Part shown: in pieces, positions 23,605-35,979 of the stretch
How positions within the stretch are numbered: the stretch's first letter is position 1
Layout of the letters: every line of letters begins with the position of its first letter
Source: Triticum aestivum
Taxonomy: Eukaryota > Streptophyta > Magnoliopsida > Poales > Poaceae
Reading direction: 5' to 3'
DNA length: 64,000 nucleotides
NCBI RefSeq assembly: GCF_018294505.1
Contig: NC_057811.1
Span: 29,286,618 to 29,350,617, forward strand
Program-made: the position numbers and the translations under genes
The notes under the pieces: model-generated
The model's input: only the letters and a program-made list of their open reading frames with translations
Told to the model about the DNA's origin: nothing
The model's database searches: none

Positions 23605-25625
23605 AGCTGAAAAAAATCAGTAAATGCATGAAAAATAACAAATGAAGTCAGAAAGGGTTGAAAATTGATGATGTGGCTTTGAATGGTACATTTTGAACAC
23701 AGAAAAACTATGGAGTTCAAATAAGTTCAAAAAAATGAAACCCTTTGTAACAGACGAGTTTCCGTATGAAAACCCCAATACTTCGAAAGAGATTGTCCGT
23801 TTTGTACACGAAGTGCATCCAGTTTTTGCCGTAAGCCTCTCTACTTTCTTGCACATGCTATGTGGGTGAAATGATGATACCATGCCAACTTTCAACCTTT
23901 TCAAAGTTCATTTGTAGTGCTTTTCAATTTGAGGGTCTTATAGCTGAAAAAAAATCAGTAAATGCATGAAAAATAACAAATGAAGTCAGAAAGGGTTGAA
24001 AATTGATGATGTGGCTTTGAATGATGCATTTTGAACACAGAAAAACTATGAATTTCAAATAATTCAAAAAATGAAATCCCTTTGTAACAGACGAGTATCC
24101 GTATGAAACCCTGATACTTCGAAAGAGATTGTCCGTTTTGTACACAAAGTGCATCCAGTTTTTGCTGTAAGCCTCTCTACATTCCTGCACATGCTATGTG
24201 GGTGAAATGATGATACCATGCCAACTTTGAAACTTTTCAGAGTTCATTTGTAGTGCTTTTCAATTTCAGGGTCTTATAACTGAAAAAAATCAGTAAATGC
24301 ATGAAAAATAACAACTGAAGTCAGAAAGGGTTGAAAATTGATGATGTGGCTTTGAATGGTGCATTTTGAACACAGAAGAACTATGGAGTTCAAATAAGTT
24401 CAAAAAAATGAAATCCCTTTGTAACAGACGAGTTTCTATATGAAACCCTGATACTTCGAAAGAGATTGTCCGTTTTGTACACGAAGTTCATCCAGTTTTG
24501 GCCGTAAGCCTCTCTACTTTCTTGCACATGCTATGTGGGTGAAATGATGATACCATGCCAACTTTCAACCTTTTTAGAGTTCATTTGTAGTGCTTTTCAA
24601 TTTCAGGGTCTTATAGCTGAAAAAAAATCAGTAAATGCATGAAAAATAACAAATGAAGTCAGCAAGGGTTGAAAATGTATGATGTGGCTTTGAATGGTGC
24701 ATTTTGAACACAGGAAAACTATGGAGTTCAAATAAGTTCAAAAAAATGAAATCCCTTTGTAACAGATGAGTTTCCGTATGAAACCCTGATAATTCGAAAG
24801 AGATTGTCCGTTTTGTACACGAAGTGAATCCAGTTTTTGCTGTAAGCCTCTCTACATTCCTGCACATGCTATGTGGGTGAAATGATGATACCATGCCAAC
24901 TTTGAAACTTTTCAGAGTTCATTTGTAGTGCTTTTCAATTTCAGGGTCTTATAACTGAAAAAAATCAGTAAATGCATGAAAAATAACAAATGAAGTCAGA
25001 AAGGGTTGAAAATTGATGATGTGGCTTTGAATGGTGCATTTTGAACACAGAAGAACTATGGAGTTCAAATAAGTTCAAAAAAATGAAATCCCTTTGTAAC
25101 AGACGAGTTTCCGTATGAAAGCCTGATACTTCGAAAGAGATTGTCCGTTTTGTACACGAAGTTCATCCAGTTTTGGCCGTAAGCCTCTCTACTTTCTTGC
25201 ACATGCTATGTGGGTGAAATGATGATACCATGCCAACTTTCAACCTTTTCAGAGTTCATTTTTGTGCTTTTCAATTTCAGGGTCTTATAGCTGAAAACAA
25301 ATCAGTAAATGCATGAAAAATAACAAATGAGGTCAGAAAGGGTTGAAAATTGATGATGTGGCTTTGAATGGTGCATTTTGAACACAGGAAAACTATGGAG
25401 TTCAAATAAGTTCAAAAAAATGAAATCCCTTTGTAACAGATGAGTTTCCGTATAAAACCCTGATACTTCGAAAGAGATTGTCCGTTTTGTACACGAAGTG
25501 CATCCAGCTTTTTCCGTAAGCCTCTCTACTTTCTTGCACATGCTATGTGGGTGAAATGGTGATACCATGCCAACTTTCAACCTTTTCAGAGTTCATTTGA
25601 AATTCTTTTCAATTTTAGGGTCTTA
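23605..25625. repeat. 337-bp tandem repeat array, six units
   Basis: Units start at 23605, 23942, 24278, 24615, 24953 and 25289 (periods 337, 336, 337, 338, 336, 337). A seventh begins at 25626 and decays. Each starts RRCTGAAAAAAATCAGTAAA and contains CTTCGAAAGAGATTGTCCG. Units 2 and 4 share one set of variants and units 3 and 5 another, so the array includes a duplicated two-unit block. Minus-strand open frames of about 90 codons recur once per unit and are a by-product of the repetition. Confidence 0.95.
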
Positions 25626-26280
25626 TAGCTCAAAATAATAAGTAAATGCATGAAAAATGGTGCATGAAAAATAACAAATAAAATAAATAAGTAATTAGAA
25701 ACAAATTAATATAAACTTTAATAAAATATATAAGTAGAAACAAAATAAAATAAACTTTAATAACATTTATGAAACTAAAACTAACAAAGTATTTTCTGTT
25801 CAAAACATTATAAGCAACCTCTAGTATTATTGAAACTAAAATTATATAAATTTGATGGAACTAAAATTATCGAAGTATTTTCTGTTCAAAATCATGAAAG
25901 CAAAAAGAATTTTCATAGAGAACTTTTTTTGTTAGAAACTTTAATAGTAAAAAGAATTATCATACAATAAAATAAATAAGTATTAGAAACAAAATAAAAT
26001 AAATAAGTTTTTTGTTATAAGTACAAACAAAACAAAATAAATAAAGAAAAAAGAAAACAAAAAAAACAGTCAAAAAATAAAAATTATGCCACCTACCGGG
26101 CCGCCACGGCCTGAATACGACTAGACACCCATCGATGGGCCAGGATTCAGGCCCGCAGAAGTCCTAGTTGGCCCATCAGGCATAGCAGTAACATTTAGGC
26201 CTGTAAGCCTGCAATGGAGAGGAGCTCGAGAGGGGTGCGGTAGTGGGGCTTATAAACCACTGGGCGCCCCTCTCAACTAG
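25626..26280. other. AT-rich CACTA interior
   Basis: A decayed seventh array unit (to about 25665), then very A-rich sequence with repeated AAATAAATAAGT and AGAAACAAA motifs. From about 26090 base composition becomes balanced. I see no gene. Confidence 0.6.
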
Positions 26281-26319
26281 CGAGGTGGGACTAAACTTTC
26301 GACGCAGGCGCAGTAGCAC

Positions 26320-26575
26320 AGGACCTTTGGTCCCGGTTGGTAGCACCAACCGGGACTAAAGGGGTGTATTGGTACCGGTTCGTGGCACCAACCGGTACCA
26401 ATTCCCCCCCTTTAGTCCCAGTTGGTGCCACCAACCGGGACCAAAGGCCGCCGCTTCCCGCCATTTGGCCTGCCGAAAACTGACCTTTGGTCAAGGTTGG
26501 TGGCACCAACCGGGACTAAAGGGGTGCATTAGTCCCGGTTGGTGCCACGAACCGGGACCAATGCTCTTGGTATAT
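26320..26575. repeat. Internal block of CACTA subterminal-type palindromes
   Basis: Five or more head-to-head motifs (GGTCCCGGTTGGT..ACCAACCGGGACTAAA), like those at the element ends but nearly 4 kb inside. A TATA box follows at once, exactly as at the left end, so this is a second promoter module or the end of another CACTA incorporated here. Confidence 0.8.
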
Positions 26576-26578
26576 AAG
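26570..26578 (+). promoter_or_regulatory. TATA box of the second CACTA gene
   Basis: GGTATATAAGCGG follows the internal palindrome block. Transcription would enter the GC-rich tract (26600-27070) as 5' leader and, after splicing, could reach the coding exons from 31742. Confidence 0.6.
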
Positions 26579-26639
26579 CGGACTTGTGAAAATTTCACTT
26601 CTCATCTCGCAGTTGCCGCCCCGACGACGCCGACGACAT

Positions 26640-26990
26640 CGATGCCGCCAGGGTGCCGCCCCAGCCCCGGCCTCGCCGCCCCTGCCCCGACCTCGCCGCC
26701 GTCTCCATCGTCGCCGTCGCCCCTGCCCCGGCCTCGCAGCACCCTGCCCCGACCTCGTCGCCGTCGCCCCTGCCCCGGCCTCGCCGCACCCTGCGCCGAC
26801 CTCGTCTCCGTCGCCCCTGCCCCGACCTCGTCGCCGTCGCCCCTGCCCCGGTCTCGCCGCCCCCTACCCCGACCTCGTCGCCGTCTCCGTCGTCGCCGTC
26901 GCCCCTGCCCCGGCCTCGCCGCACCCTACCCCGACCTCGTCGCCGTCGCCCCTGCCCCGACCTCGCCGCCGCTCGCCTGCAGTGTGAGCC
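26640..26990. repeat. GC-rich minisatellite
   Basis: Tandem variants of CCTCGTCGCCGTCGCCCC followed by TGCCCCGGCCTCGCCGC, about 40-60 bp per unit. Pro/Arg-rich frames are open in several phases on both strands, as expected for a simple C/G-rich repeat, so I do not call a protein. Confidence 0.8.
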
Positions 26991-27420
26991 TCACCGCGCC
27001 GTTCCCCCTCCTCTCCCCCTTCCTCCCCGCGCCCCAACGCCGCCGCCTGCCCCGACACCTGCAACGAAGCAGGCCCCTGTTCATATGCAAAAGTTAGGAT
27101 TTTTGGTGATATTATTGTAGAATATGATGATGATATTGTAGAATATGCAAATGTTTGTATGTTCATATTGAAAGAATTTTTATTTAAATCATAGAATTTT
27201 TATTTTTTTTTGTTCATAGAATTTTTATTGTAATTTTGTTCATAGGATTTTTTATTGTAATTTTGTTCATAGGATTTTTATTTTGTTCAGATTTTTTATT
27301 TTTTTCTGTTGTAATTTTGTTCATAAAGTTTTAGGATGAAAAAAATAAGACGAAGAAATATAAAGGGAGGAGGAGAAGTTTCGTTTAGTTTTAGGATTAT
27401 TTTAGTTTATGTTTAGTTTA

Positions 27421-27625
27421 GGAAGAAGGAAATGAAAAAGATGAAGAAGAGGAGAAATAAATAAGAAGAGGAAAAAAAGGAAAAAAAAGAGGGGAGGGAG
27501 AAAGGAATAGAGAAGAAGAAAAAAAATAGAAAATATTCTATTTTTCCTTCTTCTCCTCTATTCCTTTCTTCTTCTCCTCTTTTTTTTCTTCTTTTTTTCT
27601 TCTTCTTCCTTTTCTTCCTTTTTAT
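27421..27625. repeat. Long purine/pyrimidine inverted repeat
   Basis: A purine-only arm of about 110 bases (GGAAGAAGG..) meets a pyrimidine arm of about 90 bases around the centre GAAAATATTC near 27530. The arms are approximate reverse complements and could form a long imperfect hairpin. The Lys-rich open frame in this tract is compositional. Confidence 0.8.
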
Positions 27626-27830
27626 CGGGTAGGCCGTTGTCGATATAACCCCCGCTCGACCGTGACAACTTATACCACGGGAGCACCCCCGGCCCTCTCG
27701 CTCGACTAAAACTCTCGAGGACACCCAAACCCTAGAAAAAAACGATGTCAGTCTCCTACACCCTCCCGCCGCGCCCCTACCCGATCGACATACTCTCTTG
27801 AGCCCACCCACATTTACCAAGTTAAAAGAG

Positions 27831-30800
27831 TGTGGCACCCCGGCTCAGAGCGACCGGTTTACCCTGCATTGCCAGCCCAGAGATCATGTCTTCTGGCAAC
27901 ACACAACATATTGGTACAGAAAACAACCACTTCATTGATGCTAGCGGAACAGAGTTCATATTACAACAGTGGTCGAGGCCAAGCGGCACACTCGGTGCGG
28001 CGGAACAATATGTACATTATTTAGTGAACATAAAGGGGCCTCGACTCGAACAACTACATGACAGCGGAATAACGTCGTAGCGGAAGCTCCATATCACAGG
28101 AACACTGATGTGGACACGATCTAGACTCGAACAGCGCTCCTTTCCAACGAGACTTTCCTGAAATCTGGCTGACACGCTAGGTCAGTACATTGAATGTACT
28201 TGCAAGCTCACAACAAGCATAATCATAATGACAAACAATATCATGATATTTAACCAATTATTAATAATGCAACATTATACGTCAACATGCTGTGATCAAG
28301 CCCGAACGTCCCTCAGACAGCTTACCAACTGTGACCATCTCTGGACCACAAACTTACCACCATAGTGGTCTTTCTCAAGAACAACTCGTGATCCTTATAG
28401 CGATCACAACCACGACCATCATTTGGTCCCAAATATCTCGATGGCCTTTCTACCATCCATTGACAATGCAAAGTTCATAGCTTAGTGTGCAATTTTTATT
28501 AAACGTTGACTCATGGTGGGACCTAGTACGAGGTGTCCATGACCGTGGACTCGGCTATCGATAGATTATACACTCTGCAGAGGTAGCACACTGTACCCAC
28601 ACCACGGAACCCATGGCCTCGCATTCCCATTCGGGTGGACCATCGGCATTCCGACAACACCCCTCCATTGCCACAGCACACTCCCAGCCACTCCGACCCA
28701 AATCCCCAACGGGCTGGTCCTAGGTGGCCCCGTGTCTACCAAAGACACCCCGACCACCGTCGTGGTCAAAACACTCCCACTCGGGGACTCGGTACCATAA
28801 TCTCATCAACGAGCACACAAGATTATGTGTGCTTACCAGGCCAGGGCAAACACGACATAATCTTCCCTAGATGGAGGCACCGACCAGAGGCCGTGTCAAT
28901 GGACCGAATCAAGGCCTTCCCACAAGGCAAATGTGGTAGCACTGGAAAGAAACTCGATTCACCGGCACCATGACCCAGTCAACGGTATATTCAAGTTGAG
29001 TTATATTCAGGATTAATCTTTAAACTAAAAATGACCGGTGTCATAGCATGCCATGAAATGCAAAACAACACATGCATCACATATTGATAAAAATGACCGA
29101 CATCATCCATATGCAGACCAAGCATAAACGTCAACAACTCATATTACTCTACTTGCTCAAAATGACTCACAACTTAATCAAAATATTTTGCAACAAGTTT
29201 TATTAATTTTCTACGCAAGAAAGTAACTCCGATAAATCTTTCATATGCTTGACAAAAAGATATCATTATCAACAACTCTTAATTTCTTTATCACTAAGTT
29301 GGGTTCAAACATTCTGTAAGACAAGTAATATAATTAAACAAGTAATTAACAGAATATTTTCTAACAAATTTTTATCAATTTAAGAATGCAAACACAAAGC
29401 TTTAAATAATTACTAACATGCATAACAAAATTATTTCTAACATCACCTCAAATAAATTTTAACTTGCTTTACCCACTTAAACTAGTTTCAACTATTCTAT
29501 AAATCAAGCATAACAAATGACCAATACTTAACGGAATACAAATAATTCAATAATTATTTAAATGCATGGGTTAATCATTTCATTTAAGTGAGAAAATCAC
29601 AAATATTGAAATGGCATCATAAAAATGTTGATGTGGCTTGCCTCAGTACAGATGAGGTTCACAAGCCTCCTGGTGATCCTCAAGACAAGCCTCACCTTCT
29701 GAAAATAATTTTAAACACAAAAAGAGAATATCAAGAACACTTCTGAAATTCACCAGAAATTCTAAACAGCTCTGAAATGGTGAGCTGTTAGATTTCCTTT
29801 CAAAGAACACAATGCAAAAAGAATCATCTCATTTGGACTTATGGTTAAAAAGTTAAAATTGTTTGAAGCTCTCTAGAATATAAATGAATTTGAAATAAAA
29901 GAAACAACTGGGGGGGTGACATCGAAGGCGTAATGCTCAGGGGCGCCACCACTCGTACCGTTTCGCACGTGTACTGAGTGGCTGACGAGCGGGCCCCGCT
30001 AGTTAGGTGGGGGAAGAGGGAGAGAGAAACAGAGAGGGCCGCGGCTTCGCCGGAGCTCTCGCCGGCGACGAGGGCTCCTTGGCCCAAACGAGAGGGAGGG
30101 ATTGATAGAGGGGATGATGGTGCACCTGCCCGTACCCGTAGCGTGGCTAGGGGTGGTCGGACGGCGAGCGGAGGCAGAACGAGGAGGTCGTCAGAGTTGA
30201 GGAAGACGGTGAGCAGAGGCCGCTCCAGGGGCTCCAAGCGGGCGAGACGGCCTCACCGGAGAGAGACGGAGGCCCTGGAGAGGTCGCCCAGGCCTGGGAG
30301 GGGCTGGAGCTGCCGCGGCGACCAGAGGGGATCGCCGGCGAGCTCGAGCTCGGGGACGGCGGCCCGAGGCCTGCCCGGCTGGGCTACGGCTTCCTACTCG
30401 ATCGTGGGGTGTGTGTGAGTGCTGGATGGTGCTCGAGGAGGCTGGGGTGGCTCTATTTATACGCGAGCGGCGAGGGTGCTTCGGGCTCCGCCAGTGGACA
30501 CCTGTCTACGGCGCCCGGCGACGAGCGGCGTCATTGAGAGGGGGAGAAGGCGGCGGAGGTCACGCGGCCAGTGTGGGCGAGCGGAGACGAGCACAGGATC
30601 AAGGGGGGTGACGACGAGCACAGTGCGCCCGCACTGTTGGGCTGGTCGGACCTTGCCCGTGCTCGCTACGGCGAGTGCCAGGGTGGAGTTAAGGACGACG
30701 AGACGATGATGGTGGCGAGGTTTGGCATGGTTGGGCAGGCGGGGGAAGCAAGCACGCGCGAACAGAGCGTTTGGCGGCACCCAGAGCGAGTCGACACGCA

Positions 30801-31514
30801 TGCCTGGCATCGTGGACACGCGTGGTCACTGCGCGAACTCTCTCCTCAGGCCAGCCTTCGTCCAAAAATCATGTCTGGCAAGTTGTTCATGGTAGTTTTG
30901 AAGTTTACCACGGTTTGGTTTGGATCCAGGTGCAGTAGAGAAGATTTTACAAGCCAGGTAAGTTTCTGGTCAGTAACTTTGTGATGTTACTGTGGTCAAA
31001 TGGCTGGGAGTTTGGGGCTGTGCTTTGGAGGCTAGTTATAAGTTACTAAGGTAAAGATGCACCAGAAAGTTCAGGTCAAATGGAGCAAGTAAAATGGTAG
31101 GTGCTGTAGAAACCACCATTCTGTCCAGAACAGAAAAGATTTTCTGTAGCAAAAATATTCCAAAAAGTGATGAAATATTTTTGCTCAGGGAGGTGCCCTA
31201 GGGTCCCTAGAATATTTGTGACTTATCTTAGAATTTTCTGAGCCATAAAAATTAGGGTTGCCTTGAAGCAAACAGATCTGGCTTAGGGTTTTTGAGAGAA
31301 AATTAATATTTTTTATTTAAGAAAAATATTCCAAAGGTTATTTTGTGGTGGATCAGAAGTGAAGTGATGGTTTGGGGAGAAGTGAACACTTGGGTGAAAG
31401 CCAAGGATGTCCAAGTGTTTAACTCCAAATGAAAAGATTCGGAAACTCCAAGTTTCAAAAACTTTCAAATGAAATTTCAAGAAAATAAGAAAGGGCAAAA
31501 AACAGGCTGTCACA
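27831..31514 (-). mobile_element. Solo long gypsy LTR inside the CACTA
   Basis: Starts TGTGGCACCCCGGCTC and ends ACAGGCTGTCACA, flanked by the perfect 5-bp TSD AAGAG (27826-27830 and 31515-31519). The 3.68-kb segment has no gag or pol, so it is one LTR left after recombination between two. A minus-strand TATA box (TATAAATAG near 30448-30456) followed by a GC-rich leader argues for minus-strand sense. Open frames at 29845-30984 are LTR leader or shadow sequence. The family is not named; only one of the three long LTRs in this window lies on the + strand. Confidence 0.9.
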
Positions 31515-31741
31515 AAGAGCATTGTCGTCGAGGCCACCCCGAACCCCTTGAAGCGTTGTTGAGGCCACCCCAAACCCTTGAAGCGTTGCCGAGGCCACCC
31601 CAAACCCTAGAGAAGCGTCGAGGCCATGCCACTAATATGATTCCTTATTGTGCTTAGCTAGCTAGTTCAACATTTGCCACTAATATATCCATCTGTCATG
31701 TTTGAATAACAATTCCCATGTTGTAAATATTTGCAGAGACT

Positions 31742-34700
31742 ATGGATCCGCACCCCCGAGACGAAGCAAAAGAAGCGGTGTTGGCGCAGATAATCGCACA
31801 CGGAAGTGATGCCGTCCTGTCGTTTCTCAACGAGACATGCACCGATGGTCTGGAAAGACAGGATGAAGAAGCAGGCTACGACGATGATCAAACAATGGAT
31901 GACGAAGGACACCGTGATGACGCCTCCGATGACCGAATGGAGGGGGGAGGACAAGATGAAGAAGCAGGCTCCGGTGACCGAACGTTGTCCGGCCAGGTAT
32001 ATATATTAATTAATTAAGCATGTGCTGACTATAGCTAATTGATGCATTAATTGTTTTTGGTATGTACACATATTAGCTCTCTTCTTTTTCTTCTTTTCTA
32101 GCCCTCCGGATCGAGCAACACTTCGGTAACGAGACGAGGCCCGAAGAGAAAGTTGCGCGCGGATGAAAGGTACACGATCATCGAAATTGATCGCGCTGGC
32201 CAACCGATTGAACCCCTTCGGACCAAGCAAAAATTTAATGCTCAGTGCGGGGTTCTAGTGAGGGACATGATCCCGATCAGCATCGAGCAATGGTTGAAGC
32301 CTAAGGACAAATTCTCTCAGGTGTCTTATGTCAGCGATAGGCAGAAAGCTGATCTTTGGACCGCGCTGCAGGAAAATTTCACCTTCCCACAAGAGGAGGA
32401 TCCAGAGAATCCAGTTAAAAAGCCAATGATCAAGGCTAATGCTCTTAAGAAGATGGCTGAGCTGTTTAGGAGGTGGAAGAATGAGCTGAAATCATCGTTT
32501 GTCGACCAAGACAAGACTCCTGAATTCATCGGCCGATTTGAGAAGATCAAAGATCAGTGGCCCGAATTTGTCACCAAAAAGAAATCTGAGAGAGCAGCGA
32601 AGATGTCAGTGACAAACAAGAAAAATGCTGCAAAGAAGAAGCATCACCATCGCACGGGGTCACGTGGCTACCTGAAAGCCCGGCCGTTGTGGGACAAGGC
32701 TGAGAATGACCTCATTGATAAAGGGATCGAACCAGAGACGCGACGCTGGCCAGACCATTGCAGGACTTGGTTCTTCGGGGTTGGGGGAAAATTGGACCCT
32801 GTAACAGGGAAGTGCGTTTGGACCGACGAGCAGCTGAACACACCCATCGAGAAGCTTCAGGAGTATATCGAAAAGGCGCAGCAAGGGACATTTGTTCCGG
32901 ACAGAGAGAATGACGAGCTCACAGAGGCTTTCAGGAATCCTGAGCACCCCGGATGGACACGAGGCACGCCAGGCTCCCTTTCCTGGAAGGCTCGATTTCC
33001 CGACGCAGGCGGTTACAAACGCCGGGAGAGGAAGAAGAAAAAGGAGTTGACCCAACTACAGGCGCTGCACGCAAGGGTACAAGCGCTAGAGGAACGAGAG
33101 GCAGTTCGCAGCACGCGACCTGCCGAAGCTACACCCGAAGCTACCTCGCCATCTCAGCGGAGAAGCAGCGTGGCTTCCACGGAGCTGCTTCAGGAGCCTG
33201 TCTTCACGGCTCCTGCTAGCTACCCCGTAGATGCTATCAGGGAGTCTCAGCATTGCCACCTTATGACGCAGTGGATGGAATTGAAAGTCAAGGCGGCTGT
33301 TGGCTCTGTTGCACCTCCTGAACCTGGCGCAACTTTTCACTGCCGGCCGATTCCAGAAGGATATGCTAGGGTGATGGTGGATGAAATCACAGAAGGATTT
33401 GAGGACCTCCAGCTTGACCACCCTACGGGTGAAGGGGAGACTCGGCTGGGTTCTTGTCTGAAGACTCCATGCCTATGGCGGAAGGAGCTCATCAACCTTC
33501 CGAACTGGATGCCTCCGCCTCCTCCTCCTCCTTCGGCGAGTCAGGGCACTCTGCCTCCTCCACCACCTCCTCCTCCGGCGAGTGACGATCAGGGCACTCA
33601 GCCTCCTTCTCCGGCGCGTGGCGGCACTCCGCCTCCTTCTCCGCCTGCGCAGGCGCGCCCGAGCAGCCACCAGCCTCCTCCTTCTCCGCCTCGCCAGCAA
33701 GGGCGAAAGAGACCCGCCGCCACCCCGGCTGCTCCGGTGCGTCGTAGTCCTTCTCCTCCGCCTCGTAACTAAGCACGAAAGAAGACAGCCACAGCCGCTC
33801 CGTCTGCTCCGGCGTCTAGCAGTACAGCCAGAGGCGGGAGGCAATACAGATACGGTCCACCTCTCAAGCCTCTAGAGAAGTTACAGCGAAGATCGTGGGG
33901 ACCGAAGTGAAGGACTTCTTTGAAGGGTTGAAAGCAAAGAGACATCCACCTTTGGAGGAGAAGGTAGATCCGGTGAAAGCAAAGCGCACTATCGATGCCC
34001 TGAGGAAACCACCAAAGTCTCCACCGAAAACCAACTATGAGCGCATTACTGAAAAGGCATATCTCAAAGCGGAGCGCTCGGGAAGTACTGTCAGTGATCA
34101 AAGGTTAAAAGAACGAGCAGCTGGGAAAAAAAATTCCCAGATCGGCGAAGAAGCAAACCAATCGTGCCCCCCGCTCAATGTGTCTAGCGACATCGTCGCT
34201 AATGCTCCGGGGATGGTGCCCGGTTATAGCAATCTTGGAGATTACCTGCCCGACGATGTACATTATGATTTCTTGGAGGTGGACGAACACAGATACGAGT
34301 ACGGGAAGCCTCTCGTTAAAGATGAAAAATCTCTAACAACGATGATGCGAAGATTCCATAATTGGTACATGAAAACCTGCAGAGAGTCTGGGGGGATGAA
34401 TACTTTGTATCTGAGAGTTAAAGAGGAGCACGACCTCGTTGGAATTGATCTGTTGCATGTTCCATTTGAGGAGTTCTTCCAGTTCTTCAATCAAAAGGCC
34501 CTCGATAAATTAACGATCACTTGCTACTGTCTGTAAGTACTACTTCTGTCATTAAGTCTCTATATATAGCTCAGCTCTTTCATTGCATGTATTTATAATT
34601 ATCCTCACTATATTATGCAGATTGAAGATTATCGAGTGCCGAAAAGCAGAAATGTATGATATTGGGTTCATTAACACAAATCTCATAGATGAATTTCAGG

Positions 34701-35609
34701 TCACAAAGAACGCCGAAGAGGCCGAGGCCAACTTGCTCAAATCATTGTTAATAAATCAAAACAAAGATTTAATACTCTTTCCTTACAACTTCAAGTGAGT
34801 GTTACTGTCGTGTGCATATTCGGTTTCCCTTATTACTCGAGCGAGGTTATAGTAATGTAATTGATGAGTTATGCATGCGTGCGCAACTTCCACTATATTC
34901 TCCTGGAGATTAAGCTTGAGCGGGGACTAGTAACCGTCTTAGACTCGAGACGAAAAGATCCCGAGACCTATGCGGACATGACTAAAATTCTCAACAAGTA
35001 AGTTCAATCGATCATTATCGCACCATATCGCCAACTTTTTGTTCATTTCCTGATATCTCAAGTAATAATTATTTTCTTTGTCTTGCATGGTTTGGAAACA
35101 GTTCACCGCAGAAGCTCCGGGACTGCCGAAGGAGCTGCGATATACATACCCGGAAGTAAGTACTACTAGCTAGCTAGTTGTGCGCATCTCCCGTTGATTC
35201 TAGCTACTTTCATCAATGCCATTTATAATGCTTCATTATCAATTTGATTGACCTCTATTTCTCGTAAAGTGCTTGTGGCAGGAACAAGGGAATGATTACT
35301 GTGGATACTACGTGTGCGAGTTCATCTACAACGCGACTTTGAAAAATAAGCGGGGCTACTCTAAAAGACAATATGAAGTGCGTAAGCAATAATATTCACA
35401 ATTTCATTTTATTACACCATGATTTCTGTTGAGTTTCATTCATATATATGTATTAACCCCCTTCTTCAAATTAGACGTGGCAGATGCGGAATGAACTCCT
35501 ACCACAAGATCGAATGAAAGCAATTCAAGAGGAATTGGCGGGATTCTTTCTTGACCACGTCATCAATAAAGCCGGAGAATACCATGTGGAAGTTGAGTTC
35601 AACTGCTAG
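31742..35609 (+). pseudogene. CACTA ORF2: plant transposase-like N-terminus with Ulp1-like cysteine protease
   Basis: Coding exons: 31742-31996; 32102-34532; 34621-34794; 34887-34997; about 35091-35154; 35270-35377; 35475-35609. Exon 1 (MDPHPRDEAKEAVLAQI) is acidic. Exon 2 starts with RRGPKRKLRADERY and a region like the En/Spm plant transposase-accessory domain (WLKPKDKFSQVS, ELFRRWKNELKSSF). A coiled coil and a Pro-rich tract follow (near 33510-33770). The last five exons form a C48/Ulp1-like peptidase: His in FHYILLEI, Asp in VTVLDSRR, Gln and Cys in QEQGNDYCGYYVCEF. Such proteases cleave SUMO-type conjugates; the role in transposition is unknown. Lesions: stop at 33770-33772, a frameshift near 33880, and an acceptor AG changed to AA at 34885-34886. 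Confidence 0.85.
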
Positions 35610-35979
35610 GGGATTGTGAGAGATCTTACATATTGTATATGTATGTAGTCAGTATCGTCGGATAGATAATACGAAAACTTGTTGTTCAACCAATCTCTCG
35701 GAGAAGGAGAGGTCGATCATTTCTCTCGGTATGCATGACGAACTTCTGTACTTAATGGTTTCCTTCATTTTCTTACTAGGTAGCGTGTCGAGGGCCTCTC
35801 TATGTATAGTACATAGCGTCGACCAAGCACGGAGATAAGAGAGGACACTTCTCTCTATTAATTAATTAGCTACCTAACACAATATATGAAACACCTTAAT
35901 TAACCATACAAAACCCCCAAATCCACCCCCCTTTTAGAAAAAAAACAAAAACCCTAGCCCCTGAACAGCTGACGCGTGG
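35610..35979. other. 3' flank of CACTA ORF2
   Basis: Non-coding sequence between the ORF2 stop and the right subterminal repeats, presumably the 3' untranslated region. A short repeat of CTCTCGG/TTCTCTC motifs is visible around 35694-35725; no gene. Confidence 0.6.

Noticed and set aside
23617..25580. Recurrent minus-strand frames of about 90 codons
   Set aside because: They are one frame repeated in each 337-bp unit, lack a domain and are broken differently in each unit.
26369..27120. Pro/Arg/Ala-rich open frames of 130-240 codons on both strands
   Set aside because: They occur in several phases at once over a GC-rich minisatellite; no domain and no codon signature, so they are compositional.
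27413..27838. Minus-strand frame ending in a Lys/Glu and Phe/Ser-rich tail
   Set aside because: It runs through the purine/pyrimidine inverted repeat; the residues reflect base composition only.
29845..30984. Open frames on both strands with Arg/Gly-rich products
   Set aside because: These are part of the 3.7-kb solo LTR defined by a perfect TSD; they look like leader or antisense shadow.
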